64,000 nucleotides of DNA from Mumia xiangluensis (GCF_010994095.1 NZ_WJYO01000004.1:430458-494457); one strand, 5' to 3'; shown: positions 34,942 to 44,911, numbered from the stretch's first letter. Notes: generated by a model from the letters alone, not told the origin. Program-made: numbers and translations.

Positions 34942-37620
34942 GTGCGACTCATCCGTGTCGTGGGCGCCGTCGCGAGTCTCGGGCTCACGTCGACCGCCCT
35001 CCTGGCAGCGCCTGCCACCGCCCTCGAGCGACCCGACTCCCCACCCGACCACCGATCCTTCGGCGACGCGCCGTCCGAACGCTCCCTGACCGCGAAGGCC
35101 GCCCGGTACGCCGCCAAGCACACGACGGCGGGCGACCCGCTGCCGATGCCGGCGTCGTACCCGGTCCAGCCGACGCTGAAGGTCTACCCCGAGACCGAGC
35201 CCGACGCGGCCGACACCGGCAACCTGACCGGCTACGACCAGATCGCCCCGATCCTCAACGACCTGATGGCGTCGTCGGACCGTGTGTCGACGCAGGTCGT
35301 GGGCGAGTCCACCCAGGGCCGCGAGCTCTACCTCGTGACGGTGACCGCGCCCGAGCGCCGGAGCGAGACCTCGCAGCAGACGCGGTGGCGCGACGAGATC
35401 CGCGAGGACCCGAGGTCGGCGGCCAAGGACCGCAGGCTCGCCCGTGACTACAAGACGCCGATCTGGATCAGCTCCAACATCCACGGCAACGAGTGGGAGG
35501 GCACCGACGCGGCGCTGACCTACATCGAGCAGCTCGCGACCGCGCCGTGGAGCGAGGTGCGGTCGCTGCTGAGCGAGCACCGCCTCTACTTCAGCATCAC
35601 GCTCAACCCCGACGGCCGCACGATCGGGCAGCGCGCCACCGCGCTGAACCTCGACGAGAACCGCGACATGATCACCAACACGACACCGGAGTCGATCTCG
35701 TTCATCCGGACCGCCCAGGCCGTCCAGGCGCTGTACGCGGCCGACTTCCACGGCTACACCGGCGTCCTCCAGGTCGAGCCTTGCGGTCCGCCGCACGGCG
35801 ACGACTACGAGTACGACCTGTTCATCCCGCACGCGTACGCGTCGTCGCTGCAGGTGGAGAAGGACGTCGTCGAGGCAGCGATCCCGGGCAACACCTACTA
35901 CGACGTCACGACCGGCAACGTCGTCCCCGAGGTCACCGGCCCCGACTCCGCGCACATCAAGATCCCCTACCGCGACACCCCGTCCGGGTGGGACGACTAC
36001 CCGCCGATCTTCACCGCTCAGTACGCCGCGTTCTCCGGCGCCGTCACGTCGACGGTCGAGCTGCCGAAGTCGCGGCCGAACAGCAGCAGCCAGACGCCGG
36101 CGAACGCCGTCATCAACACCGCCGTCGCGCTGCAGACGATGCAGAGCCTCGTCGACTACGTCGAGAACCACGACCAGGCGATGCTCGACGACCAGATCGA
36201 GTTCTTCCGGCGGGCGGACGTCGGTGCACCGCGTACGGCGCTGACCTCGGCGAACATCGCCGACGTCCCCGGACCGCAGGAGTGGAAGGCGGAGTGGGAC
36301 GCCGCCGACGACCAGAACCCCGTGACGTACCCGCGGGCGTTCGTGATCCCGCTCGGCGACGAGCAGCGCTCCGAGGCTGATGCACGCGTGCTCGTCGCGC
36401 AGCTCCAGCGGCACGGCATCGAGGTCGAGAGGCTCGCGGGACGGGCACGTCTCGGCGGGGTCACCTATCGGGAAGGCGCGTACGTCGTCGACATGCACCA
36501 GCCGTTGCGCAACCTCGCGCACGCGCTGCTGGCACCGGGGACCGACATCTCGGCGAAGTTCCCGAGCATGTACGACATCTCGGCGTGGAGTCTCGGCTAC
36601 CTGTGGGGGGCGACGGTCGAGCCCGTCGGCGTCACCGGCCAGGGCTGGCTCCCGCGGACCCGGCCGATCTCCCACCACGAGGACGGTGGCGACGTGCCGC
36701 GGCGCGGCTCGTACCTGACGTTCGAGCTCGCCGGGGTCGACGACTACCGCGCGCTGAACGCGCTGCTGGAGGACGGGGTCGCCGTCTCGGCCCTCGCCGA
36801 CGGGTCGGCCGTGGTCGGGTCGGACCGGGCGTCGTACGCCGCCGCGAGCGAGGTCGCCGACGAGTTCGGGACCGACTTCGACGCCGCCACGCGGGCGGAG
36901 CTCGCCGAGCTCCGGTCGGGGACGGCGAAGGGGCTGGAGGACCTGACGATCGGCTACACCGGCACGCAGGACGACCTCCTGTCGCTCACGCAGCTGGGCT
37001 TCGACGACCTGGTCGCGCTGAACGCGGCGACGATCACCGCCGACCCGGCGGTGCTCGACGACGTGGACGTGCTGTGGCTCGGGTCGGCGCTGACGTTCAA
37101 CGCCACCCAGGCGGCGGGGAGCGCCGCCGTACAGGCGTTCGTCGACGACGGCGGCAGCATCGTCGGCCGCGGCTCGGGCGCGTTCAACACGGCGCGGACG
37201 TTCGGCCTCGTGACCGGTACGGCGGTGGGGGGCAACAGCTCCGGCAACGGCATCGTCGCTGTCGACACCGCCGCTGACGGCGTGCTCGCGCCGTACGCGC
37301 AGGACTACTCCTTCATCTACCCGGCGACCTGGTTCACGGGTCTCGGCGAAGGTGTCACGGTCGAGCAGTCGTACGACGCGGAGGACCCGTTCGTCGCCGG
37401 CCACTGGCGCCGCGGTGGCGCAGGCGGCACGACGCCGAACGGCCCCGAGGACGCCGCCGGCCAGCCCGCGGTGGTGTCCGCGGAGGCGGCGTCGGGTGCG
37501 AAGGCGTTCGTCTTCGGGACGTCGATCATGTTCCGTACGCACCCGAAGGGCGGGCAGAGCCAGGCTGCACGCGGTCTGTTCTGGGCGGCACCGGAAGGAG
37601 AGGGCGTGCTGACGCCCTGA
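34942..37620 (+). CDS. Secreted M14-family zinc carboxypeptidase
   Basis: 892 residues with a signal peptide (MRLIRVVGAVASLGLTSTALLAAPATA). The M14 site is intact: His and Glu in SSNIHGNEWEGTDA (about 180-185), the Arg/Asn region NPDGRTIGQRATALNLDENRD, third ligand His in ADFHGYTG, and the general-base Glu in SGAVTSTVELPKS (about 371). The remaining 450 residues include DDYRALNALLEDGVAVSAL and a beta-rich segment of unknown role (DLTIGYTGTQDDLLSLTQLGFDDLVALN). It would digest peptides or cell-wall stems outside the cell. Start 34942 has AGAGGAACCC upstream; it stands alone on the + strand. Confidence 0.88.
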   Translation: MRLIRVVGAVASLGLTSTALLAAPATALERPDSPPDHRSFGDAPSERSLTAKAARYAAKHTTAGDPLPMPASYPVQPTLKVYPETEPDAADTGNLTGYDQIAPILNDLMASSDRVSTQVVGESTQGRELYLVTVTAPERRSETSQQTRWRDEIREDPRSAAKDRRLARDYKTPIWISSNIHGNEWEGTDAALTYIEQLATAPWSEVRSLLSEHRLYFSITLNPDGRTIGQRATALNLDENRDMITNTTPESISFIRTAQAVQALYAADFHGYTGVLQVEPCGPPHGDDYEYDLFIPHAYASSLQVEKDVVEAAIPGNTYYDVTTGNVVPEVTGPDSAHIKIPYRDTPSGWDDYPPIFTAQYAAFSGAVTSTVELPKSRPNSSSQTPANAVINTAVALQTMQSLVDYVENHDQAMLDDQIEFFRRADVGAPRTALTSANIADVPGPQEWKAEWDAADDQNPVTYPRAFVIPLGDEQRSEADARVLVAQLQRHGIEVERLAGRARLGGVTYREGAYVVDMHQPLRNLAHALLAPGTDISAKFPSMYDISAWSLGYLWGATVEPVGVTGQGWLPRTRPISHHEDGGDVPRRGSYLTFELAGVDDYRALNALLEDGVAVSALADGSAVVGSDRASYAAASEVADEFGTDFDAATRAELAELRSGTAKGLEDLTIGYTGTQDDLLSLTQLGFDDLVALNAATITADPAVLDDVDVLWLGSALTFNATQAAGSAAVQAFVDDGGSIVGRGSGAFNTARTFGLVTGTAVGGNSSGNGIVAVDTAADGVLAPYAQDYSFIYPATWFTGLGEGVTVEQSYDAEDPFVAGHWRRGGAGGTTPNGPEDAAGQPAVVSAEAASGAKAFVFGTSIMFRTHPKGGQSQAARGLFWAAPEGEGVLTP

Positions 37621-37640
37621 TCGTCCACGTCGATCGGTCA

Positions 37641-37671
37641 AGGGGGCGTCGCCGTCGCGGCGACGCCCCCT
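37641..37671. terminator. Hairpin terminator after the M14 carboxypeptidase gene
   Basis: AGGGGGCGTCGCCG pairs exactly with CGGCGACGCCCCCT across a 3-base loop (14-bp stem), 21 bp after the carboxypeptidase stop and 13 bp before the next gene start. Strong but without a T tract. Confidence 0.8.
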
Positions 37672-37683
37672 AGACTCGCCGCC

Positions 37684-38394
37684 ATGTTGCACGCCGCCGT
37701 CCTCGTCGTCGGCACGCTCGTGAGCCTGGTGCTGCTCGGTCTGGCCACGGGGTTCAGTCCGACGCTGATCGCACTGCAGGTCGCCGTGCTCGCGCGATCG
37801 CCCGGCTCGTTACGCCGTGGCCTCATCGTCGCGGGAGGCGTCGCAACAGGCGCACTCATCCTCACCCTCCTGCTGCAGGTCACCAACCCCGACGCGTGGG
37901 AGCGGCTGTTCAGCGGCCGGGTGAGGTCGCTGCTGCTGCAGCGCGCGTTCGACCTCACCGCCGGCGTCCTGTTCGTGATCGCCGGCCTGTGGGTGCTGCG
38001 GAACCGTCACGCGACGGTCGACCACACGGCCGTGCGGACGGCGTCACGCCTGCTCGACCGGCCTCGCAGCCTCTTCGGGTTCTCGGCGGCGAACACCGTC
38101 ATCGGTGTGAGCGCAGCGGCGAGTGCCTATCTTGTGGTGCGGCTCGCCCGGGAGGCGAGCTCGGCGGGCATCCTGCAGGTGCTCGTCTATGTCGGGTTCG
38201 CCATGGCGGCTGCGCTGCCGTACCTGCTGATGGCCTGGGGGACCGAGCGCTTCCCGATCCTGTCGCGGGCGGTCGACCGGATGACGGGGTGGATCCGCTC
38301 CCGGAGCTGGCGCACGGTCGGCGGGGTCCTGCTCGTCGCGGTCGGCGGCCTGCTGGTCGTCGCGTCGCTGACGCGGTACTTCGGTCGCGGTTGA
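37684..38394 (+). CDS. GAP-family (LysE-like) membrane protein
   Basis: 236 residues, six hydrophobic segments. The N-terminal part LVLLGLATGFSPTLIALQVAVLARSPGSLRRGLIVAGGVATGALIL and the central LDRPRSLFGFSAANTVIGVSAAASAYL match actinobacterial GAP proteins (related to glycolipid addressing protein in mycobacteria) and the wider LysE superfamily. Probable exporter or membrane scaffold. It starts close after a terminator, so it has its own promoter. No neighbour suggests substrate. Confidence 0.7.
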   Translation: MLHAAVLVVGTLVSLVLLGLATGFSPTLIALQVAVLARSPGSLRRGLIVAGGVATGALILTLLLQVTNPDAWERLFSGRVRSLLLQRAFDLTAGVLFVIAGLWVLRNRHATVDHTAVRTASRLLDRPRSLFGFSAANTVIGVSAAASAYLVVRLAREASSAGILQVLVYVGFAMAAALPYLLMAWGTERFPILSRAVDRMTGWIRSRSWRTVGGVLLVAVGGLLVVASLTRYFGRG

Positions 38395-38411
38395 GGCAGC
38401 GGACCGGACCG

Positions 38412-38783
38412 TCAGGCGGTCTCGCCGGCCGCCCAGCGCTTGGCATCCTCGAGCCCGGCCAGGGGGAACGCGCGAGCCTGCCCCGGCCAGAGGATGCTGA
38501 AGACCTTGATCGCGGGGGCGGCCCACCGGGCGTCGGTCACGACCGCGATGCGTTCGAACGCCGTGGCGTGACGCAGGCCCAGCTTCAGGTCCTCCCAGGC
38601 GGCGTCGCCCTCGTACTCGTCGAACTCGGGACCGAGGACGTAGACGATGCGGACCTTCCCGTGCTGGGCGATCGCGTCGTCGACCAGCGGGAGGAGGACG
38701 TTCTCGTAGTCCTCCTTCTCGACGTCGTCGACCGCCTCGAGCCCGATGACGCCGACCGGCATGTCTCGCAGCACACGGATCAT
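38412..38783 (-). CDS. SpoIIAA-like / STAS-SEC14-type protein
   Basis: 123 residues with the core MPVGVIGLEAVDDVEKEDYENVLLPLVDDAIAQHGKVRIVYVLGPEFDEYEGDAAWEDLKLGLRHATAFERIAVVTDARWAAPAIKVFSILWP. This matches the SpoIIAA-like family (STAS/SEC14 fold). Probably ligand- or nucleotide-binding; no enzymatic motif. Convergent with the GAP gene (17 bp) and 71 bp downstream of the ThrE-like gene, which is on the same strand. Confidence 0.85.
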   Translation of the reverse strand: MIRVLRDMPVGVIGLEAVDDVEKEDYENVLLPLVDDAIAQHGKVRIVYVLGPEFDEYEGDAAWEDLKLGLRHATAFERIAVVTDARWAAPAIKVFSILWPGQARAFPLAGLEDAKRWAAGETA

Positions 38784-38854
38784 GGGGGTCAGTGTTGCGG
38801 TGGCCGGTCCGAGCCGTCAACGCTCGTGCACGGCCGATCGCTCGGACACGACCG

Positions 38855-40246
38855 CTACAGACCGCGCCAGGTCGACGTCGCCCGGCCCACGCGCTCGGAC
38901 AGACCGGCCCCGACGAGCACACCGACGGCGATGGCGACGATCGAGAGCAGGGCGTTGATGAAGTCCCCGAGGCCCGCGGCGGCATCGGCGCCCACCAGCT
39001 CGGCGACACCCTGGAGGCTCAGTGCACCAGGGACGAGCAGCCAGAACGCGGGCAGGAACGTGACCGGCACGGGCGGACCGCTCCGGCGGGACTGCACGGC
39101 GTAGGCGACCGGGAGCACCACCGCACCGGCGACGAAGCTGGCGCCCAGCGCTCCGAGGAGGACCCCGGAGGCGGCCTGGGCGCCGTACGCGACATAGAGG
39201 ACGACCAGTAGCCAGACCAGGGTGCGCCGAGGAGCGGACGACGCGAAGAAATGGCCCAGCCCGAACACCAGCACGCCCACCCACGGTGCCCACGCCCCGA
39301 GCGAGGTCGTCGGCGCATCGCCGGACCGCACCGGCAGGCCCGCGGCCTCGATGCCCATCGCGATGCCGACCGTGAGCAGCAGGAGCCGCTCGAGCCCGTA
39401 GATGAGGCGCGCCGAGCCCGAGATCATCGAGCCGGCCGCCAGCTCGACGGTCGCCATGGTGAGCGCCGCTCCCGGCAGCATCGTGATGAGCGAGGGGATC
39501 ACGATGTCGAGCGGCCACGCGTCGAGGTAGGGTCCGGCGAGCTCGAAGGCGGCCCAGGTCACCCCGAACGCCGCCACCACCGGAAGCACCAGGGAGAGTA
39601 CGAGCACGCGGTTCGCGAGCAGCTCCAGCAGCCCGACCATGACGCCGAGCGCGAAGTAGACGGGCAGCGTCGACGCCGTCGGGTTGAGCACCAGGCCCAG
39701 TCCCACGGTGAGCACGCCGGTGCCGAGCACGCGCACGACGGGCCCGAAGCGTGGTCGTGAGCGCGTGAGCGCGGTGAGCCGCTCGGCCGCGGCGCCCACC
39801 TCGATCTTGCTGTGCCGGATGTCGTCGATCAGCCGGTAGAGGTCGTCGATCTGGTCCAGGCGCAGGGGGCGGTTGCTGCCGGGCGCGAAGTCGACCCGGG
39901 TGGAGGACCCCGCGACGATGCGGACGAAGACCCCGGTCGGCAGCACGAAGAAGCTGACGCCCTTGGCCGAGTACGCGCGCGCGACGTCGTCGAGGATCAA
40001 CGTCACCCGATCGGCGGCGTCGCCCGCACGGCACATCGCGACGCCGAGCAGACGCAGGAAGTCGAGCACCGCCTCGGGCGGCTGTTCGACCAGCGGCTCG
40101 GGCGGTGGTGCAGGGGACGGGAGGCGGCTGGAGGCGATCCGGCTGATCCCCGCCCACACCCGCTGGCGGGCGCCGGACAGCCGATGCGGCAGGCGCGCGG
40201 GCCGTGCGTGCGGATCTCCCTGATCGACGTCGGCCACGGTGGTCAT
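38855..40246 (-). CDS. Threonine/serine exporter ThrE-family protein
   Basis: 463 residues. A soluble N-terminal domain (about 60-190, FLRLLGVAMCRAGDAADRVTLILDDVARAYSAKGVSFFVLPTGVFVRI), followed by about ten hydrophobic segments in two blocks (ThrE and ThrE_2). The central helix TMLPGAALTMATVELAAGSMISGSARL is the family hallmark. Actinobacterial ThrE exports Thr and Ser. The start ATG at 40246 is preferred because upstream in-frame sequence is unlike the family. Divergent from the M24 peptidase. Confidence 0.88.
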   Translation of the reverse strand: MTTVADVDQGDPHARPARLPHRLSGARQRVWAGISRIASSRLPSPAPPPEPLVEQPPEAVLDFLRLLGVAMCRAGDAADRVTLILDDVARAYSAKGVSFFVLPTGVFVRIVAGSSTRVDFAPGSNRPLRLDQIDDLYRLIDDIRHSKIEVGAAAERLTALTRSRPRFGPVVRVLGTGVLTVGLGLVLNPTASTLPVYFALGVMVGLLELLANRVLVLSLVLPVVAAFGVTWAAFELAGPYLDAWPLDIVIPSLITMLPGAALTMATVELAAGSMISGSARLIYGLERLLLLTVGIAMGIEAAGLPVRSGDAPTTSLGAWAPWVGVLVFGLGHFFASSAPRRTLVWLLVVLYVAYGAQAASGVLLGALGASFVAGAVVLPVAYAVQSRRSGPPVPVTFLPAFWLLVPGALSLQGVAELVGADAAAGLGDFINALLSIVAIAVGVLVGAGLSERVGRATSTWRGL

Positions 40247-40371
40247 TATTCCGGCGACGCAGCGGATCCGGCTCGCCCGAGAAGGGTGAGGTCAGCACCC
40301 GGCACGTGTCCTACGTTCGGGGTACCGGCGGGTCGACGCCGGCCCTGGACGCCGTGCAGAGGGGGAGACCG

Positions 40372-41508
40372 ATGAGCACGACCACGCGGGTGCCGCCCGC
40401 CGCCTTCACGAACGACGACTACGCCGCACGGATGCGTCGAGCCGTCGACGACGCCGCTGCCGCGGGGCTGGACGGGCTCCTCGTCACGCCTGGACCGGAG
40501 CTGGTGTGGCTGACCGGCTACCAGCCCACGGCCATCACCGAACGCCTCACCGTCCTCGTCCTCCGCCCGGACCACGAGCCTGCGCTGCTGGTGCCGACCC
40601 TGGAGCGTCCCGACGCCGAGGCGGCCGTCGGAGCACCGACGCTCTCGATCGTCGACTGGGCCGATGGTGAGGACCCGTTCGTGAGGGCCGCCGCGCTCGT
40701 CGGTGAAGCATCGACGATGGGGATCTCCGACTCCGCCTGGGCACTCCACCTCCTCGGACTCCAGGCGGCAGTTCCGGGTTCGGCGTACCGCTCACTGACG
40801 GACGGCCTGCCGATGCTGCGGGCCGTCAAGGACGCCAACGAGCTCGCGCGGCTCGGCGCTGCGGGCGCCGCGGCGGACGCGGCGTACGAGCAGATCGTGG
40901 GCGTCCGGTTCGCGGGCCGGAAGGAGACCGACGTCGCTGCGGACCTCGCCCGCCTGCTGCGCGAGCTCGGGCACGAGCAGGTCGACTTCACGGTCGTCGG
41001 CTCCGGACCGAACGGCGCCAACCCGCACCACGAGGCCGGCGACCGGGTCATCGAGGTCGGTGACGCCGTCGTCCTCGACTTCGGTGGACTCATGGACGGG
41101 TACGGCTCGGACACGAGCCGCACCGTGAGCGTCGGTGAGCCGAGCGACGAGGTACGCGCGGTGCACGAGGTCGTACGACAGGCGCAGCAGGCTGGCGTCG
41201 ACGCCGTGCGCCCGGGTGTCGCCTGCCAGGAGATCGACCGCGCGGCCCGCGCGGTGATCACGGAGGCGGGGTACGGCGACCGGTTCATCCATCGCACCGG
41301 ACACGGGATCGGGACGACGACGCACGAACCGCCGTACATGATCGAGGGAGAGCAGCAGGAGCTGGTTCCCGGGATGTGCTTCTCGGTCGAGCCGGGCATC
41401 TACCTGCCCGGACGTTTCGGGGTCCGCATCGAGGACATCGTCACCGTCACCGTCACCGGCGGGCGGCGCCTCAACAACACCGCCCGCGACCTCCGGATCG
41501 TGGAGTAG
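40372..41508 (+). CDS. M24-family Xaa-Pro aminopeptidase-like metallopeptidase
   Basis: 378 residues. A creatinase-type N-terminal domain and a pita-bread catalytic domain whose five metal ligands are visible: Asp in VVLDFGG, Asp in GYGSDTSRTVSV, His in FIHRTGHGIGTTTHEPP, Glu in CFSVEPGIY and Glu in GVRIEDIVTV. Such enzymes cleave N-terminal residues before Pro in cytosol. The start at 40372 follows AGGGGGAGA. Length normal. Next gene begins about 70 bp later. Confidence 0.9.
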   Translation: MSTTTRVPPAAFTNDDYAARMRRAVDDAAAAGLDGLLVTPGPELVWLTGYQPTAITERLTVLVLRPDHEPALLVPTLERPDAEAAVGAPTLSIVDWADGEDPFVRAAALVGEASTMGISDSAWALHLLGLQAAVPGSAYRSLTDGLPMLRAVKDANELARLGAAGAAADAAYEQIVGVRFAGRKETDVAADLARLLRELGHEQVDFTVVGSGPNGANPHHEAGDRVIEVGDAVVLDFGGLMDGYGSDTSRTVSVGEPSDEVRAVHEVVRQAQQAGVDAVRPGVACQEIDRAARAVITEAGYGDRFIHRTGHGIGTTTHEPPYMIEGEQQELVPGMCFSVEPGIYLPGRFGVRIEDIVTVTVTGGRRLNNTARDLRIVE

Positions 41509-41577
41509 GACCGGCCTCTCGGGCGGGTCCGAGTCACCCGCCGTGGGTGAGTCCGACGGAGTGTCACGCGACCCACA

Positions 41578-43110
41578 ATGGGCTCATCGACGCTCGACAC
41601 GACCGGAGGCGGACATGCGAGAGACTCATCAGCTGCGAGCGACGCCATGAGTGCGGCGGACGTCCCGATCGGCGGGTCCGCAGCCAAGGGTGCCGCCCGC
41701 GCCCGCGTCCCCGCAGCTCACTGGATCTCGTGGGTCGCGCTGGCGATGATGACCACCAGCTCCGTGGCGAGCCTGCGCGCAGCGCCGACGATGGCCGTCT
41801 ACGGGCTGGCGTGCGTCTTCCTCTACCTGCTTCCGGCCGTGGTCTTCCTCCTGCCGACCTCGCTGGTCTCCGCGGAGCTCGCCTCGGGATGGTCGGGCGG
41901 CGTCTACAACTGGGTGTCCGAGGGTCTCTCGAAGCCGTTGGGATTCCTGGCGGTGTGGTGCCAGTTCGCGATGACGATCTTCTACTACCCGAGCCTGCTC
42001 GGATTCGTGGCGAGCACCCTTGCGTACGTGTTCAACCCTGCGCTGGCGAGCAGCGGCGTGTGGACCGCGGCGGTCATCATCGTCGTCTACTGGTCGGGCG
42101 TGTGGATCTCCTCGCGAGGGACCGCCGGCGTGGCGGGACTCGCGAGCGGCGGGCTCATCATCGGGACCCTGATCCCGGGCGTCGTCCTGGTCGTCCTCGG
42201 CATGGTGTTCCTCGGGCAGGGCAACACGTCGGCCGCGCCGATGACCGCGGACAACCTGCTCCCTGCGTGGGCGGGGTTGTCGAGCCTCGTGCTGATCGTC
42301 AACAACTTCCTGTCCTATTCCGGCATGGAGATGAACGCGGTCCACGTGTCGTCGCTGAGGAACCCTGCCAAGGAGTTCCCGCGGGCGATGTTCCTGGCGA
42401 TGGGCCTCGTGCTCGCGATCTTCATCCTGCCGGCGCTCGCGATCAGCTGGATCGTCCCCGCTGAGGAGCTGTCGCTGACGGCCGGCGTCATGCAGGCCTT
42501 CGACGCGGTGTTCGCGAACTTCGGCTGGCAGTGGCTGACGCCGATCGTCGGGATCATGCTGGTCACCGCATCGCTCGCCGGCATGCTGACCTGGCTCGCC
42601 GGGCCCTCGAAGGGTCTGCTGCTGATCTCGCGCCAGGAGGGCTACCTGCCGCCGTTCCTCCAGCGGCTCAACAAGAACGGCGTGCAGCAGAACATCCTGG
42701 TCGTCCAGGGCATCATCACCACCGTGATCGGCCTGGCGTACGCGTTGATCCCCGACGTGTCGAGCGCCTACTGGATCTTCTCGGTGATCACCACGCAGGT
42801 CTACCTGATCATGTACCTGCTGATGTTCCTCGCGGCGATCCAGCTGCGCCGCAAGCAGCCGGACCATCCACGCGGGTATCGGGCACCGATGCTGGTGGGA
42901 CTGTGCGGCGTCGGGTTCGCGGCGTCGCTGGCCGCGCTGCTGGTCGGCTTCATCCCGCCGTCGCAGTTCTCGTCCGGGAGCTCGGGCGTCTACTTCGCGA
43001 TCGTCGGTGCGGGAGCGCTCGGCCTCGGCCTGCTGGTGCCGTACCTGTTCTACCGGTTCCGCAAGCCCTCCTGGAAGCAGCCTGACGTCGCGGAAGGAGC
43101 CGAGGCATGA
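41578..43110 (+). CDS. APC-family amino-acid permease
   Basis: 510 residues from this start with about twelve hydrophobic segments. The first-helix GxG region has diverged but FLLPTSLVSAELASGWSGGVYNWVSEGL is typical of APC antiporters, near the glutamate/GABA antiporter branch. GLVLAIFILPALAISWIVP and VTASLAGMLTWLAGPSKGLLLISRQEGYLPPF complete the pattern. An ATG at 41647 is an equally good start (MSAADVPIG); neither has a strong ribosome site. Overlaps the next gene by 4 bases. In this operon with an M20 dipeptidase it would import amino acids or peptides. Confidence 0.85.
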   Translation: MGSSTLDTTGGGHARDSSAASDAMSAADVPIGGSAAKGAARARVPAAHWISWVALAMMTTSSVASLRAAPTMAVYGLACVFLYLLPAVVFLLPTSLVSAELASGWSGGVYNWVSEGLSKPLGFLAVWCQFAMTIFYYPSLLGFVASTLAYVFNPALASSGVWTAAVIIVVYWSGVWISSRGTAGVAGLASGGLIIGTLIPGVVLVVLGMVFLGQGNTSAAPMTADNLLPAWAGLSSLVLIVNNFLSYSGMEMNAVHVSSLRNPAKEFPRAMFLAMGLVLAIFILPALAISWIVPAEELSLTAGVMQAFDAVFANFGWQWLTPIVGIMLVTASLAGMLTWLAGPSKGLLLISRQEGYLPPFLQRLNKNGVQQNILVVQGIITTVIGLAYALIPDVSSAYWIFSVITTQVYLIMYLLMFLAAIQLRRKQPDHPRGYRAPMLVGLCGVGFAASLAALLVGFIPPSQFSSGSSGVYFAIVGAGALGLGLLVPYLFYRFRKPSWKQPDVAEGAEA

Positions 43111-43562
43111 GCACCCCTGTCGAGCCGGTCGAGACCCAGGGCAAGGGCGAGCGCACGGTCATCTACGTCGCCGTCGTCGTCATCATCGTCGTCGCTGTCG
43201 TCGTGGCGCTGTTCGTCTTCGAGTCGAACCGCGAGAGCAGACAGGCCGAGGAGAAGGCCGACGAGCTGATCGCGGCGATCGAGGACGCCGGTCGCGACGC
43301 GCCCGACCGTGACCAGATCGTGCGGGTCCTCGGCACGGACGGTGGAGCGACCTGCGAGAACCCGAACGACGCGTTGACCCGTGCCGTCCTTCTCGCGCAG
43401 CTCGCGAACGGAGCCAGCGGACCGGGAGCGCGGCCGGTGATCGCCGACAGCCGTGTGGTCCAGGGACAGCTGCTGATCATCGAGGTCTACTGCCCCGACG
43501 AGCTGGAGGAGTTCCAGCAGTTCGTCGACGACCTCGAGACCGACGACGTGGCAGGGGAGTGA
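43107..43562 (+). CDS. Single-pass membrane protein of unknown function
   Basis: 151 residues. One transmembrane helix near the N-terminus (VIYVAVVVIIVVAVVVALFVF, about 18-38), then an acidic, helical extracytoplasmic part: RQAEEKADELIAAIEDAGRDAPDRDQIVRVLGTDGGATCENPNDALTRAVLLAQLANGASGPG. Two cysteines are present. Start ATG overlaps the permease stop (ATGA) and its stop overlaps the dipeptidase GTG, so it is translated between transporter and peptidase. A permease accessory role is inferred only from context. Confidence 0.65.
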   Translation: MSTPVEPVETQGKGERTVIYVAVVVIIVVAVVVALFVFESNRESRQAEEKADELIAAIEDAGRDAPDRDQIVRVLGTDGGATCENPNDALTRAVLLAQLANGASGPGARPVIADSRVVQGQLLIIEVYCPDELEEFQQFVDDLETDDVAGE

Positions 43563-44911
43563 GCATGGAGCTGCGTGACCGCGTCTCCGGATTCATGTCC
43601 ACGGTCCGCGACGAGCTGGCCGAGCTGGTGGCGATCACGTCGGTGGCCGATCCTCGCCAGTTCCCGCCCGAGGAGTGTCAACGGGCCGCGCAGTGGGTCC
43701 TCGACAAGTTCGCGGAGGTCGGGTTCACCGACGCGCACCTCGAGGAGACCGCCGACGGCAGCATGGCGGTCGTCGGGTCGCGCCCCTGCTCGGACCCGGA
43801 CGCGCCGACCGTGCTGCTGTACGCCCACTACGACGTGCAGCCGCCGCTGGACGACGCCGCCTGGCGGACACCGCCGTTCGAGCTGACCGAGGTCGACGGC
43901 CGCTGGTACGGCCGCGGAGCCGCTGACTGCAAGGGCAACATCGTCATGCACCTGACCGCGCTGCGGGCGCTCGGTGACGAGCTCGCCGTCAACCTGAAGC
44001 TGGTGGTCGAGGGGTCTGAGGAGCAGGGCACGGGCGGGCTCGAGGCGTTCGTCCCTCCGCACGCCGACCTGCTGCGGGCCGACACGATCCTGGTGTGCGA
44101 CACCGGCAACGCCTCGGTCGGACACCCGGCGGCGACCGTGAGCCTCCGCGGCATGGTCAACGTCGTCGTGACGATCGACGCGCTCACCAACGAGCTCCAC
44201 TCCGGGATGTTCGGCGGCCCCGCGCCCGACGCGCTGGCCGCACTGGTCGCGACCCTGGCGACGCTGCGCGACGCCGACGGGAACACGACCGTCACCGGCC
44301 TGGACAACACCCGCACGTGGTCCGGCGCGCCGTACCCGCCCGAGCAGTTCGTGAAGGACGCAGGCCTGCTCGACGGCGTCTCGCTGCTCGGCGACGGCAG
44401 CCCGTCGGACATGCTGTGGGCGCGACCCGCGATCACGATCCTGGGCATCGACTGCCCGCCGGTGGTCGGCTCGACCGCGGCGATCACGCCGCGCGCGGCG
44501 GCGCGGCTCAACCTGCGGATCCCGCCGGGGATGGCGCCGGACGACGCCGAGCGTGCCCTGGTCGACCACCTGCGCGCGGCCGCTCCGTGGGGGGTGCACG
44601 TCACCGTGGAGACCGAGGCCAAGGGCTCGCCGTTCGAGGCCGCGACCGACGGCCCGGCGTACGCGGCGATGGAGGCGGCGATGCAGGAGGCGTACGGCAC
44701 GGCGATGACGCGCCTCGGGCAGGGCGGGTCGATCCCGTTGTGCAACGTGTTCGAGGAGACCTACCCGGACGCCGAGATCATCCTCATGGGGGTCGAGGAG
44801 CCGTTGTGCCTCATCCACGCGCCCAACGAGAGCGTGGACCCGAAGGAGATCGAAGCCATGGCTCTCTCCGAGGCCTTGTTCCTGCGGAGGTACGCGACCT
44901 TGCAGCGTTGA
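43559..44911 (+). CDS. M20-family dipeptidase
   Basis: 450 residues. The metal site reads LLYAHYDVQPP (His/Asp) and YGRGAADCKG (bridging Asp); the general-base Glu is in VVEGSEEQGTGG, and GNASVGHPAATVSLRGMVNV opens the dimerisation domain. HSGMFGGPAPDA and IPLCNVFEETYPDAEIILMGVEEPLCLIHAPNES close the fold. It cleaves di- or small peptides in cytosol, perhaps those imported by the permease two genes upstream. Start GTG 43559 with 4-base overlap. Confidence 0.9.
   Translation: MSMELRDRVSGFMSTVRDELAELVAITSVADPRQFPPEECQRAAQWVLDKFAEVGFTDAHLEETADGSMAVVGSRPCSDPDAPTVLLYAHYDVQPPLDDAAWRTPPFELTEVDGRWYGRGAADCKGNIVMHLTALRALGDELAVNLKLVVEGSEEQGTGGLEAFVPPHADLLRADTILVCDTGNASVGHPAATVSLRGMVNVVVTIDALTNELHSGMFGGPAPDALAALVATLATLRDADGNTTVTGLDNTRTWSGAPYPPEQFVKDAGLLDGVSLLGDGSPSDMLWARPAITILGIDCPPVVGSTAAITPRAAARLNLRIPPGMAPDDAERALVDHLRAAAPWGVHVTVETEAKGSPFEAATDGPAYAAMEAAMQEAYGTAMTRLGQGGSIPLCNVFEETYPDAEIILMGVEEPLCLIHAPNESVDPKEIEAMALSEALFLRRYATLQR

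Noticed and set aside
41578..41650. Start of the APC permease at 41578 as certain
   Set aside because: ATG 41647 is as likely; neither has a convincing ribosome site, so the upstream one is listed only as the longer option.
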